Of a stretch of DNA of 64,000 nucleotides, positions 16,787-28,501 are shown in pieces. Source of the DNA: Tubulanus polymorphus. Its lineage: Eukaryota > Nemertea > Palaeonemertea > Tubulaniformes > Tubulanidae. The stretch spans positions 24,954,001 through 25,018,000 of the forward strand of contig NC_134025.1 in the NCBI RefSeq assembly GCF_964204645.1, in the 5' to 3' direction. Position 1 is the stretch's first letter. Every line of letters starts with the position of its first letter. The notes beneath the pieces are model-generated. The model saw only the letters and a program-made list of their open reading frames with translations, did not search any database and was not told where the DNA came from. The position numbers were made by a program, and so were the translations under genes.

Positions 16787-17863
16787 TCAGTGGCCAGATA
16801 CAAGTTCGTTTTCAGAATTCGATTTCGTCATTAATATGTTGCGGTACAATTTCAAAAACATCTGACGCGCTACGAGTTTGAATGAATCGTTCGTAGCGCA
16901 ATAAATGAGAAAGTTTACAGACGAATCTCCCATCGTTAAAACGTAGCCGATTTTGCGGATGGCCATCGCAATTCTCTCGTTCATGAAAGGCACTATCGCC
17001 CGAAACCGGTCAATACTAGCTGGAAATTCTAAAAAGATATAAACCGCTACGATCGACAGAACCATCTTGAGCAAAATTTGTTCCTGTTTATTTTGACTAT
17101 CAGTGGAGATGAGCTTCGCTCGCAGACGTTTCGCTCGCCAAACAAAGAAGACAAGTAAGATGTTACTGATCATAAGAATCATAAATGGTGCTAGAATTGT
17201 CCCAATCAGATATAGGAAATAACTTATTCGATGCACAAGTGTATAGTCATAGACAAATACTATGTATCGCTTCGGATTCAACCAAATGGTAAATGCATAC
17301 TGGCCTCGTTTTAAACACGGCCAATTCCACTGTATTGGAATATTCTTAGGGAAAAAATAAGACCAATGTAGAACAACGAATGTTAACGCTAGGAATAAAC
17401 TTAAACAGATTTTCGTTTTTCTCCTCCAGAAAACCATATGTTTCAACGGGAAAGAAACGACTATCAATCGCTCGATGCTCACAACAACGACGGTCCAATT
17501 GCGTAAAGTCTGAAAAGAATAAAATAACGGTAGAACAGGCAAGATGATTTCCCAGCCAAAATGCCAGTCGTCAAATCTTAAGATAAGATCACCGAGCACA
17601 ATATACAAGTAAATAATTCTGAATGGATACATCAGAAAAGCGCAGCTTATGAATAATGTATCATATACAGCCAAAATTTGTATCGTGAAGTAGATCGAAT
17701 TTTGAAGTCGATGGAATACGAATAAACTGATGATGTTGAGGAATATACCGACAACAGTTAGAGGTCCATACACGAATATGTACAAGTAAACGCTCAACTG
17801 ATAGTCCCATTTAACAGGAGGTCTCAGTTCATCACAAGACTTAAGTGTAGTAGTGACATTCAT
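16787..17863 (-). CDS. Intronless class A (rhodopsin-family) GPCR 2, inverted copy
   Basis: A single-exon receptor of 358 aa, in opposite orientation to its neighbours. I start it at the Met whose context (MNVTTTLKSCDELRPP) matches paralogues 1 and 3. An in-frame upstream ATG at 17998 would add 45 residues that have no counterpart in them. It keeps the full helix-7 string SSVNFLIYC, has ERL in place of DRY and LEFP in place of CWxP, and lacks the helix-3 cysteine after WHFG. The C-terminal tail is longer than in the others (ending NELVSGH). Residues from the end of helix 3 through the second extracellular loop are identical to receptor 3, with near-identical DNA (see findings). It was probably produced by duplication with inversion and later partly overwritten by gene conversion. 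Confidence 0.87.
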   Translation of the reverse strand: MNVTTTLKSCDELRPPVKWDYQLSVYLYIFVYGPLTVVGIFLNIISLFVFHRLQNSIYFTIQILAVYDTLFISCAFLMYPFRIIYLYIVLGDLILRFDDWHFGWEIILPVLPLFYSFQTLRNWTVVVVSIERLIVVSFPLKHMVFWRRKTKICLSLFLALTFVVLHWSYFFPKNIPIQWNWPCLKRGQYAFTIWLNPKRYIVFVYDYTLVHRISYFLYLIGTILAPFMILMISNILLVFFVWRAKRLRAKLISTDSQNKQEQILLKMVLSIVAVYIFLEFPASIDRFRAIVPFMNERIAMAIRKIGYVLTMGDSSVNFLIYCATNDSFKLVARQMFLKLYRNILMTKSNSENELVSGH

Positions 17864-18508
17864 TGCCAACGATGCATACAGCTTCTTTAAATGATGCAAT
17901 TCAAGAGATTTGAAAGCCCAATTACTTTTACAATAGTAATAACTTTCGAACCCGTGAAGATCGATAGAATTCAACATCCTTCGCATAATTTGCAGCATTC
18001 ATTTCTTTATCATATCATTTACAACATTGATTTACATACGAACACAGGTTTCAGTAACATTTTTATTGCATTGAAATTTCATATCACTATCTGAAAATAA
18101 GTAGCATCATGAAAGAATTGCATCTACTGTCACTTCAGCTCACAATGATGGATCAACGAAAGGCGGACCATGTAGAATTATCGTACTGACTGTACAGCTA
18201 GAACAGCAGAGCCAACAGATTAGTGATATCATATGAGATACCCTTCCTAAGATAAATCATGATATTTGTCATCGTAATCTAAAAGTTAACTAATATAAAA
18301 ATTCCGTGCGTGTCGATCAGTGTATGTATTCTGGATATAAGGAATCACAGATTTTTTCCGTAGTTATGGATTTTTTATATTGACTAATAAATATAAATTG
18401 CTCGGAGGTCTTTTCTGATTGGTCAATCTGAAACTGATTTTTCTATCTTCCTAAATTGCAACAATGTGATAAAGGTTTAATACTGGTTTATATTCTAAAC
18501 GGACAGCA
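17864..18508. other. Head-to-head spacer between receptor genes 2 and 3
   Basis: This 645-bp spacer separates the divergent starts of receptors 2 and 3. It includes the optional 45-codon upstream extension of receptor 2 (to 17998) and the ATTGG-containing block near 18413-18440 before receptor 3. No other gene is visible. Confidence 0.5.
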
Positions 18509-19558
18509 ATGAATATCACCACTACATTTAAGTCTTGTGATGAACTGAAACCTCCCATTAAATGGGATTATCAGTTGAGCGTTTACTTATACATATTCGT
18601 GTATGGACCTCTAACTGTTGCCGGTATTTTCCTCAATGTAATCAGTTTGCTCGTGTTTCAACGACTACAAAATCCGACCTACCATACTATTCAGATTTTG
18701 GCTATATATGACACTTTATTCATAAGCTGCGCTTTTCTGATGTATCCATTCAGAATTATTTACTTGTACATTGTGCTCGGCGATCTCATTCTAAGATTTG
18801 ACGACTGGCATTTCGGCCAGGAAATAATCGTGCCTGTTCTGCCGTTATTTTATACTTTTCAGACTTTACGCAATTGGACCGTCGTTGTTGTGAGCATCGA
18901 GCGATTGATAGTCGTTTCTTTCCCGTTGAAACATATGGTTTTCTGGAGGAGAAAAACGAAAATCTGTCTAAGTTTATTCCTAGCGTTAACATTCGTTGTT
19001 CTACATTGGTCTTATTTTTTCCCTAAGAATATTCCAATACAGTGGAATTGGCCGTGTTTAAAACGAGGCCAGTATGCATTTACCGTTTGGTTAAATCCGA
19101 AGACATACAACATATTTGTCTACGACTATGTCCTTGCAGATAAGATTAATTACTTTCTATATCTGATTGGTACAATTCTAGCTCCGTTTATAATTTTAAT
19201 GATCAGTAATATCATACTTATCTGCGTTGTCTGGCGGGCGAAACATCAGCGAAAAACTCTCGTGGCCGCCAGCAGTCAAAATAAACAGGAACAAATGTTG
19301 CTTAAGATGGTTCTGTCGATCGTAGCTGTTTACTTCATTTTAGAATTTCCCGCTTGCATCGATAGGCTAACGTCGATTATCGGCGTAGCTTTCATTAACG
19401 AGAGAATCGCTATGATCATCCGCAAAATCGGCTACGTTTTAACGATGGGAGATTCGTCTGTAAACTTTCTCATTTACTGCGCTACGAACGATTCGTTCAA
19501 ATACGAAGCGCATCGAATTTTTGTAAAATTACGCAAACGTACGCGGAAACCGACGTAG
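18509..19558 (+). CDS. Intronless class A (rhodopsin-family) GPCR 3
   Basis: A single-exon, 349-aa seven-helix receptor, the most intact of the cluster. It starts MNITTTFKSCDEL with an N-linked site at residue 2. It has WHFG in the first extracellular loop with no following helix-3 cysteine, ERL at the DRY position, one cysteine in the second extracellular loop (WPCLKRGQY), LEFP in helix 6, and GDSSVNFLIYC in helix 7 as a degenerate NPxxY. AATAAA at 19735-19740 lies 177 bp after the stop. Closest relative by eye is receptor 2 in the middle and receptor 1 at the N-terminus (both share NPTYHTIQILAIYDTLFIS), so the cluster is mosaic. Ligand unknown; a neuropeptide-type receptor is a guess. Confidence 0.88.
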   Translation: MNITTTFKSCDELKPPIKWDYQLSVYLYIFVYGPLTVAGIFLNVISLLVFQRLQNPTYHTIQILAIYDTLFISCAFLMYPFRIIYLYIVLGDLILRFDDWHFGQEIIVPVLPLFYTFQTLRNWTVVVVSIERLIVVSFPLKHMVFWRRKTKICLSLFLALTFVVLHWSYFFPKNIPIQWNWPCLKRGQYAFTVWLNPKTYNIFVYDYVLADKINYFLYLIGTILAPFIILMISNIILICVVWRAKHQRKTLVAASSQNKQEQMLLKMVLSIVAVYFILEFPACIDRLTSIIGVAFINERIAMIIRKIGYVLTMGDSSVNFLIYCATNDSFKYEAHRIFVKLRKRTRKPT

Positions 19559-19782
19559 ATTCGGTGTCTTGGAGTTCACATCGATAGTCGGCAATTTTCA
19601 AATAGTAATAGGAAGATAATAACCGGTAGATAATAGCCGGGTAATCACGATAGTTAACTCAAGTTTCGAATATTGAGACGTGTCGTACTGATAATCATTC
19701 AACAACTTACAATATCGACCCGAAACGATCGAAGAATAAAAACTTGGAATTTCTTACTTTACTTTCATTTTTTACCACAACT

Positions 19783-20602
19783 ATTTATGATAGGATAATA
19801 CTTTTCAAACATTACACAATATGACAGTCGTTGTTGTGAGCATTGATGATTGATAGTCGTTTCTTTCCGTTGAAACACTCTTTTCTGGAGGGGGAAAACG
19901 AAAATCCGTTTTACTTAACGTTCATTCAATTGCCTTGGTCGTATTTCATACTCGATGTATTCCAATACTGTGGTAATGGCTATCTAAAATGAGGTCAATA
20001 TGATTTAACTATTTGGTTGAGTTTTTTCAATGCCTTGAATGAAACATTTTCTATATCCGATGGGGAAAATTTAAGCACCATTTATAATTCTCATTATTAT
20101 CAACATCTCATTCATTGTCGTTGTTCGGCGGACAAAACGACTCCGAAAAAAATCTCGATAGTCCTAATAAAGAGGAAAAAATGCTGCAAAAGATTATTCT
20201 GTCGATCATATCTGTTTATTGTTTTTTAGAATTTCCAGCTTGTATTGGCAGGTACACAGCGATCATGCATTTTATGGACGACGGAATCTCTATGGCCATC
20301 CGAAAAATTGGCTACTTTAACTGGTTAAGGTGGTTCAATCGAATAAAGTGTTTACTTCATTATAGAATTCCCTAGTACTTGTATCGATATAGGCTTACAT
20401 CGATAATTGGTGAACCTCTCGTTGACGAAAGATTCGCTATGATATTTTGCAAAATCGGTTATATTTCAATGATGGGAGATTCGTCTGTTAACTCTTTTTC
20501 ATTTTCTGCGCTACAAACAATACATTTAAACGCAAAGCGCGATAGATTATTTTTTTGTTGTAAAATTACACATGTATATACATATACGCGGACATCGACG
20601 TA
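19783..20602 (+). pseudogene. Broken, chimeric fourth receptor copy
   Basis: Sequence alignable to receptors 1-3 from the end of helix 2 onward, with many frameshifts and stops. 19783-19900 matches the helix 3 region (the string coding TVVVVSI is intact, then frame-broken). 19930-20110 matches helix 4 to helix 5. 20130-20320 gives a helix 6-7 segment, VYCFLEFPACIGRYTAIMHF then AIRKIGYF, closest to receptor 2. A second helix 6-7 segment follows at 20350-20560: VYFIIEFP, TSIIGEPLVDERFAMIF, ISMMGDSSVNSF, closest to receptor 3. So two different receptor 3' ends lie head to tail. The N-terminal third of a receptor is missing. No intact product is possible. Confidence 0.85.
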
Positions 20603-20754
20603 GATTCCGGATTTTCGTGTTCGTATCAATATTCAAAAATTTCTTTACGGAGAGATTAACCTGGAAATCATGATAAAGTTGAATACTATCTCCAGAAAAA
20701 GATTATACACATTTACATTGGAACCACAATCTTGGGAATTTCTGTTTTGATTTA

Positions 20755-23700
20755 TCAGCATTGGATCAATGGTGATCTAAATTTGAAGTATTTTTTTAAA
20801 CGAAGTTTCCTACGTGCATTTTGGCTATCACTGAAATAACTTGTTTGTGATTGTCCTTTATTCACGTCTTTTTGCATCTCCAAAATGTCTGAAGACCTAG
20901 ATGGTGGTTGGTCATTGTTATAAAAGCTCCCACGGCTGAAGAGTAGCCATGGAGTCATATCAAAGGTTAAAGTCGTGTTTCGAATGATATTAGCGAGGGA
21001 GATGCCGGTCGACTGATATTCAATGTCTTGAACGGTCCTTCCGGTTCCAAATGAAAGGTTGCTTTGGTCAGCGGCGGCGAAACTGAAATGAAAAGATAAA
21101 CTGTACGAATAGATTAAAAACAGGAGGGGTCGAAGAATTTATTCGTATCAATTCAATAATTCATCTGTAAATAGATACATGTTAATCGAATTTACTCGCC
21201 AAATTTGATCTAGTTCCTCACGGGAATCATTTTTATGTGATATATTTTGTAAACGTTTGTTTGTGAAAACACTTAATTCGTCGTTAGACGATATAGACGA
21301 GTTTAGATTTTAGGACAACTGCATAGCTGAAAGAAACTATTATATTGCACTAGCGACTAAGTACGTGAAATAACATAGAAAGTTTACCTTTTCTTATGCT
21401 GCTACCGTTGAAGTCGCAGGACGGACATGTAATGGGAGGTAACACATGCTGGAATCTCAATCAGAAGCAAGGGGTTCACATGCACATTGAACATTAACTA
21501 TCATTAAGAAAAATGAGTTGCCGTATCTGCAAACATACATTCTTAACAGCAATTGGCCACACGGAGTACAACTCAGCTACGAGCAAGTTCAGATAATTGC
21601 TCGTAGAACTCAGTAAGGAGCCAACAACTTAGATAAGCCATATCTAGCAGGAAGGGGTCTGGGTGAGCTCACGGGGCCCATTTGAACCTTTGAATCATAC
21701 TAAACTATGAAATTGATAATTATTCGGCTCTATGATCGTTAGCCGAATCTAATACAATGTATCAAAAACCGTTATTTTTAGGTGATCTGCATAGATTTAT
21801 TCAATCGAGGTATAAATATCACAGAATCATCGTATACAAAACTGAACTACATTACGTAGCCTTTTTTAGAAATCAAAGACCGAAGATTATCGTTACGATC
21901 ATAGACATAGACAGATTGCAAGTGGCCCGTTTAGCAAATTGGTACATATTTTACACTACAAGTGGACATCGCGCTAACAGGATTATCCATCATCCAGCTA
22001 TCTATGAATCAGTTCGAGGGGTATCTACCATTATGTGTAGCCTACATGTACAGCGAAACATTTAAAAACATCGTAGCAATATTAGCAATGTGCAACATTG
22101 CGAAGTTATTAGATTAGCAAAATATCATGAAATGTTTTTAACTCTCAAAGTCGCTGGTTTACGAAACGAAATAACGAAATGAAATGAATATTCGGCGTGA
22201 ATTGATTGGTGGGTAATTTGCATATGACGACATTTACAACAGATAAAAATGTTTCATTCTATGTACAAACTTATTTAAAAGAAATAATGAAAAGGAAAGC
22301 TATTAATACTATTATAGGTCGTTAATACTACGATTTTCTCTAAATCCAATGGGTTGAACTGAGGAACCAAAAATCAGATCGCCTTATACTCACGATCAAC
22401 AGAATAGTAACTAATTCTTTTGGATTTAGGGAATGGTTGGTTAATACAGGCTCTAAACACATATTTCGCCTATGTATCTCTGCAAGCTTGTTTATAGTAC
22501 ACATTGAAGTAGCTAGGCTTCTCTTCTCTAAAGGCACTATGGTAATTGCTAGGCTTCAAATGATCACATTTATCTTTGACGCGTTCGTTAGTGGTGTAAT
22601 CCCAAGTGTCCCACGGTTGCTTACATGGCTTATAAGTGTGACCTGTGATGTCATTAATGCTGAACCTATGCTTGGTGTGGTGATAAGAATTCGTCGGTAT
22701 GTTCGGAATTGATATACTGTTTCGGAAAGTTGGCGTCGGTCGCGGCTGCAACAGCGGAGACATGTTATCCGAAGAGCTTCGTTTCCGTTCGTCTTCCTCG
22801 TTAAGTGGGTGCCGTAGTAGCTCTTGTACTTGGTACAGTTTTACAGTAATGTCTTTGCCCATAAGATTTGTCATCAGCGCCTTGGCGAATGGTTGCGACT
22901 TTAGATATGCACAGAAGTCGTGTGGATTCCAGGTCAATAGCCTACAATCTTCAACAGCAGTAATTGTCACCTGAAATAAATATATATGTATATATATGTG
23001 CAAAGTTTACAGATTCAATGATAATGCAATGAAGCGATTGCGAATAAATGTTAACTTTTGATCTCTCACTGAGGGTCATTCTAGATTTTCGATAGCAAAC
23101 GGATCATATATTTTTTCTCTAACACCCTACAGTCAAACATTGTCTGTGGGTTTTGTTACTATGAGTTATTTGACTGATGAATAAATGAGACACGTAAAAT
23201 AAACGATGGATATCAACTAATCATGATTTATAATCATGATTTCATAATGATTTTCATCGGCGATGCAACTGGAATCGCATTGTGTATACCTGGTAATTTC
23301 CTTGTTCTTCTAGATCAGGTTGATAGGCTTCATATTCAGGTGAATCGACGTACTGATTTACTTCTATGTAATGCAGAAACAAACTCTCGCAATTCACCTT
23401 CATTCTGTAATATTCAATCAGCAGTTCATTTTCGATACGAGGCAATGAGAAGATCTTTCTTGAGAAAATTAAACTATGATCAACGAAGGATTTGATTTCT
23501 ATCTTTAAAAAAACTGACTTGAATATTGTAGGAAAAATGAAAGGTGACAAAGTCTGTATATTTTCTATATGTGAATGCATAAAAATAAGAAAATCAGGGC
23601 TGCGTTTTCCAAAAGTAGAGACAATATTAATTGGTTGATCTATAAGAAAGGGGACATTCTTTGAAATTCTTAGCGAGTTTTTTTTCTTATAGAAAATTCA

Positions 23701-26074
23701 CTTCATATATACGAGGAACTATGTACTACTTTCACCGCAGAAACTTCGTCCACCTTTTTTTAAGATTCATATCCCCAGGACGCCACAGAATTTGGATTTT
23801 GCGGAAAAAACCTTCTTTCGTTAATTTTTGGTTATGTCACAGAAAAGTTGGTGAAAAATTGCTAATGGAAATTAATTATCTGTGAGAAAAAAGAGAAAAA
23901 AACACTGCAAAAGAAAAATGTGTGTATCATGTCCCCAGGGCGCTTTTCGTAGAACTAAACCCACTGCACACGAGCGAAATTGCGATGCGCAAAGTTCGTA
24001 CGCATTTTGTCCATCGCACGCATGGCGGAAAATACACCCAATAAAGGAGTCACAAATGTGGAAAAATCTCGGGCAGACTATGCGGGAACGCTGTTTGTTC
24101 GATCATTTTTTCGAATCCATTTCGCGTAAAACTCCGCCGAGATAAAAAGCTAAGCAACGGCACTCAATTTTGCTGGACGAGACGCTACTTTACTAACGGG
24201 ACTCCTTATCATTTGATTGAGTTATGATTGGTATTTATGATTGGCACCGGCACGATTTTTCCTTCCTTAGGTAGGTGTTATTGGAAATATCAAGAGTGAC
24301 AGCGAACAGTGATCGAGGAGAAATTAAATTGAATACGCCTAATGCGTTTGTCGTAAAATACGTGATTGTGGACCATCGACCTCGCTATTTTTGTCAAAGC
24401 CAGCTCGTATATACGGATTACATCTAATATTGAATACCACTGAAGAACCAAATCTACACTGCTGGTCTTGTCAGATTATATGCCAGTAATAGGTTATTCA
24501 AGATAGTCGAAGGGAAAATTCCGAAGCCATTATCTATAAACAACGTAAGGTGTATACAATATATGCGTTTGGCTCGTAGAATTTATGCATCTCGCATTTT
24601 GAATAGGAACTGATTCTAGCAGAAAACTGAAAAACATTTGAGCTACTTCAGTGCAGTACAGCAATGCTAAAGGATTTTCACGTATACACCGCAAGTTTAT
24701 TTTTTGTCACAGAAGGTTAATGGACGTGCACGAGCAATTTTTGTTTTAGCAGATTCTCGAAAATTTTTATCACTCATTCACTTCAGATTGCAGTGTTCTT
24801 ATGAAAATCAATTGAATTATTCATAAGACACACAAGTACTTCGAAGAGACCTTCAGTATGATAAGATGAGACCCCGCTTGTTTTTCAGTAGACGCTAGAT
24901 TTGTTCCCACTCGGAACTGACGCCCGAGGACGTGGATGGCATCACGATACCAATTATAAAATGTCACTTTTCACTTTCTGCTTTGAATGTTCAAGCTATT
25001 TATAGATTATTTTCCTCGCGTATTATATTTGTTATTCAAAAATAGCTACTAACGCAGGGCAGGCCATATACACAAAATAAAACGCGTTGCAAAACGATTT
25101 TCGAATATCTTCATCTAACATTAGTAATCAATCTCGATAGATATCTATTCAATGACAAAAACAACATACTCCTCGGGCGAAACGTATCAACATTACGAAT
25201 GGTAATTTAGTGGGATGAATTATTTTCTAACTCCGATCAAAATTGTTACTGCTGAGAAATAACAACAACGTGAAAACGTGATGAAATAGAATATCTATAA
25301 AAAAAACCATCGAAAACAAAGTAAGCTCATGAATAAAATTGTTGATTCATTTCACTGGTTTTAAAAACCGCAATGAACGTAAACTTTCGACAAAAAGTTA
25401 CCAATTCACGTCGCTTACAACTGTATGAAGAGATAAGATTCCCCACGGTCAATGAGAGAATCGACTTACCTGCCTGATAATAGTATTGAAAGCTTTTGAT
25501 TACAGGGAGATCGATACTCCTCAGCGTATGTAGCACCTTTACTTAAAGTCGTTATCCGAGCAGAACTGACCATCTCTTTAAACATTTTCTTCGGCAGTTT
25601 GAATGGCTTGAAAAACTGATAAAGGTTTTCTAGTTCGGGGTCAATTTTTACCGGATACTCGTGACGCCCGTAGTAAAATAACTGCACAACGTTGATGACG
25701 AAAAACGCGAGATTCCAACTCATCACGTCCCACATACACATGTACATGCCTCCCCATAGAATCAACAGCAACGATCCCATGGATAGGCAACTGCGCACAA
25801 GCATCACATTGTATTTAAATCTGTTAGGTACCAAAAAAGCCAAAGCAAGGCATAAACTGCCGATTTGATACAGAGTATGTTGGGTAACTATCCAGTTTTC
25901 GCATGTCTCCTGGTCTGTTTCGTTATGCGACGTATGATTTGAGCCATTCACAATAGTAAAATTGATGTATGACTGAGCTGTTGCCGATGCGAAAAGCCCA
26001 TCGATCCCGACTGTTTTGTAAACGCTTTCATTCTGATGGGATACGTTTTTGTTTTCTACGACGACGTGATCCAT
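20755..26074 (-). CDS. POPDC: Popeye-domain-containing protein A (cAMP-binding membrane protein)
   Basis: Popeye family: three-pass plasma-membrane proteins with a cytosolic cyclic-nucleotide-binding-like Popeye domain, linked to muscle and cardiac function and cell contact. Exons in coding order: 26074-25470, 23404-23290, 22970-22501, 21082-20755, stop TGA at 20755-20757; phases agree; 505 aa. The N-terminus has six N-glycosylation sequons (Asn 10, 15, 38, 43, 46, 51), then three hydrophobic helices (about residues 60-135). The Popeye domain runs from SILLSGR|MKVNC through QYVDSPEYEAYQP and GNYQ|VTITAVEDCR to MGKDITVKLYQVQELL. The DSPE core of the cAMP pocket is kept, but the usual following Trp is Tyr, and FQVT is YQVT. 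The long serine-rich tail is poorly conserved. The last exon is placed from frame continuity and splice signals only and is the least sure part. The 2-kb first intron and 1.4-kb last intron hold nothing recognisable. Confidence 0.9.
21577..21606. repeat. Perfect 10-bp hairpin in Popeye A last intron
   Basis: CTACGAGCAA and its exact reverse complement TTGCTCGTAG are separated by a 10-base loop. Flanks ACTCAG and GAACTCAG add a direct repeat. It could be a small foldback remnant or chance; no function is assigned. Confidence 0.4.
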
Positions 26075-27575
26075 GAGGTTACTATAACATGTGGAACCAC
26101 AAATGCCATCACATCGGCGTACTGGTTTACGATCAGTTGTTTTACCAATACCACTGAAATGACAAACGATCCAAATATAGTCATGAAAATACTAAAATTG
26201 TATCGTTAGTTTTAAATGATGTTAGATCAGTAAATTCTGCCATCTGCATTTTATTCTACCAGTGTCATAAATGGAGAAATTATCTTAGCGCGAAAACTTT
26301 CGCTTCAGTTCATTTCCGGTAACGAAGAAACAGAAAAGGGCATTACGAACTGATATCAGATTTCGAAAGATACCGTTAATAGATATTTTTTTATAAATAA
26401 ACTCGACGAAAGCAGTTTATCCCATGCGATGATACAGTACGTATGTAGTGGAGCAAATTTTCTGATACGTCCCCACCCTGTTTTATAAATAACAATACGG
26501 TGGATGCGATACTTTATCATTGTGACGTCATATGTATATGGATTAGCTATGCCGTAAAAGGCCTTGTGACATGAGTAAAAAAGTAAGGATACATCAAACG
26601 GCACCAAGAAGCAGTAATATGAAAGATGAGTTAACGCTGCCAGTGTTCTTCGCAAACATCAAAGGATCGCTTATTCTTTTGATCGTTTGAAGTTAAAAGC
26701 ATTTCGATGAAATTCTAAGTTTCGGAAGGGTTTATGGCATGAAAATAATTGCAATCGAAGTTTCTGGTCTTGCGTTCGTCGCAAAGCGTCCTACATTTGT
26801 AGCGTATTTTTTTCGGGATTTACTACATGTATTTCCCAAGCGCTCGCCTCGCGTTTTCATTAACATCCTCACAAGAAAAAAGTTGGACTGCGTTCGTAGT
26901 CAACAGAACCTAGCGGGCACATTCTACACAAGACGCCACACTCAATCAGTCTTTGATTCACGATGCCCTGCAGTGAAGTCCTCGGAACGTTATGAAAAAA
27001 AGCATTTTTAACACCAGACCCGTAGCAAGACATGCCTGAAGGACTGACTCAAATAACACTGAATGATATGAAATGAAAACGTTGCTGACACTGGCAAACG
27101 AAGCTGTTTATTTTGCTGCAATGAATTTGTATACATTGACGACGACATATGAGCCAACATAACTTTCTGACAACATCGTAACTATCACAGGCCTGCTCAA
27201 TCTATTTCAAACATTTCCATTTTTGCCCACGAAGTAAGAAAAAAGCCATTTACATATATGTATATGTCCTATCGTATGTCATAGCTTTGTGAAAATACTT
27301 CTTTATCAGTACTTGCATAGGGGAAAGCCAATGTTTATTCGGTAATGTGTTTTCGTCGGGCGATAATTTTATCGCGTCAACTCCCCTGACGGTGACAATA
27401 AATGATTTGATACAAAAAACTGTGATGAGACCTTTGACGAACGGAGAGTCTTTTGTTTCCTATGGTACTTCCGTCATCAGCATTGTCAACTTTTACAAAA
27501 AAAATCCATAGTCAGAATTTTTGATTCTACTGAGTACATGCACATGATTTGAAGAAATACGATAGAAAGTAATAA

Positions 27576-28098
27576 AAGAAGCTTCCAGTTTCTAGGCGCC
27601 ATTTTGTGGCGGTCCCTCGAGGTCCCCTTGCTGCGAAAAATCAAATCTCAATGTTCAGTGAATTGGCGGTGCGCGTAATCTCAAACTCAAGCGGTTAAAG
27701 ATCTGTTGTCAAGAGAGATATTCCAAAAACAAATTCAACCGCAAACCCAAATTGCAAATAACGGTCTGTAACCTCTGAAAACATGGGAATTGTAGCTTAA
27801 ACCGATACTGGGATATTTCAAAATGAATTAAGTTCGCAATTTTTTGACGCGTGGATGAAGTATGCGGTCCTTGCTTCATATCGTCACTGCTCTCGATGTT
27901 GCGTTCGAAAAAAACCTGAGAATTACCAACAAAAACCTGCATTTAATTTCCTCTGAAATAATTTATGAATTAAGTTTATCAAGCAAGGGAATGCAAAGCT
28001 AATTGATATTCTATCAAAACTAATTTTTTCAAAAGAGGGGGTAAACTATAGACCTCCAGGGACGCCACAAAATGGCGCCTAGAAACTGGAAACTTCTT
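27576..28098. mobile_element. Non-autonomous element with about 50-bp terminal inverted repeats
   Basis: Arms at 27576-27625 and 28050-28098 are inverted copies of each other with only a few differences. Both read AAGAAG, CTTCC or TTTCC, then AGTTTCTAGGCGCCATTTTG and TGGCG. The roughly 420-bp interior has no coding capacity. The outer flanks are A/T-rich (AATAAA on the left, TTTATT on the right), so the target-site duplication is unclear. The structure is that of a MITE or short foldback element. I do not recognise the terminal sequence as belonging to a named superfamily. Confidence 0.75.
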
Positions 28099-28501
28099 TA
28101 TTTCACAAAACGTTTCCTGACTTAAGAATGCGTTTTGCAAAATTGCTTTCCTTCAACATTGAAGAGTAGGTGTCGTAAGCGCACGTCATTATCTCAGCGA
28201 GGTCAGACGCGGGACTTGTTCTTAATAAAAGAGTATTTTTTTCGCAATTCGATATTTCAGACATAGTGTAATAAGATACATGCGTATGATGCGCCCGTGC
28301 GTCTCGAGAGTGACACATAGCAATCTCGATCCCAATTACCATTTACGTGTTACATTAAATAATGTGTCGTCTGGATAGATTCGTTTAGTTGCTGTCTATT
28401 ATTATCTGCTCGGCTTCACGATCCGTAATACAGAAATAATTGGCCAATTAGAAATGGGTTGATCGATGTTATTGCTTGTACAATTTCAGGTAGTTCTATA
28501 G

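Noticed and set aside
21757-22065. 102-codon open frame in the last Popeye A intron
   Set aside because: No motif or homology that I can see; opposite strand to the host gene with no promoter or polyadenylation context.
23765-23792. CCCAGGACGCCACAGAAT resembling the arm of the 27576-28098 element
   Set aside because: Too short and diverged, with no second arm nearby; treated as chance.
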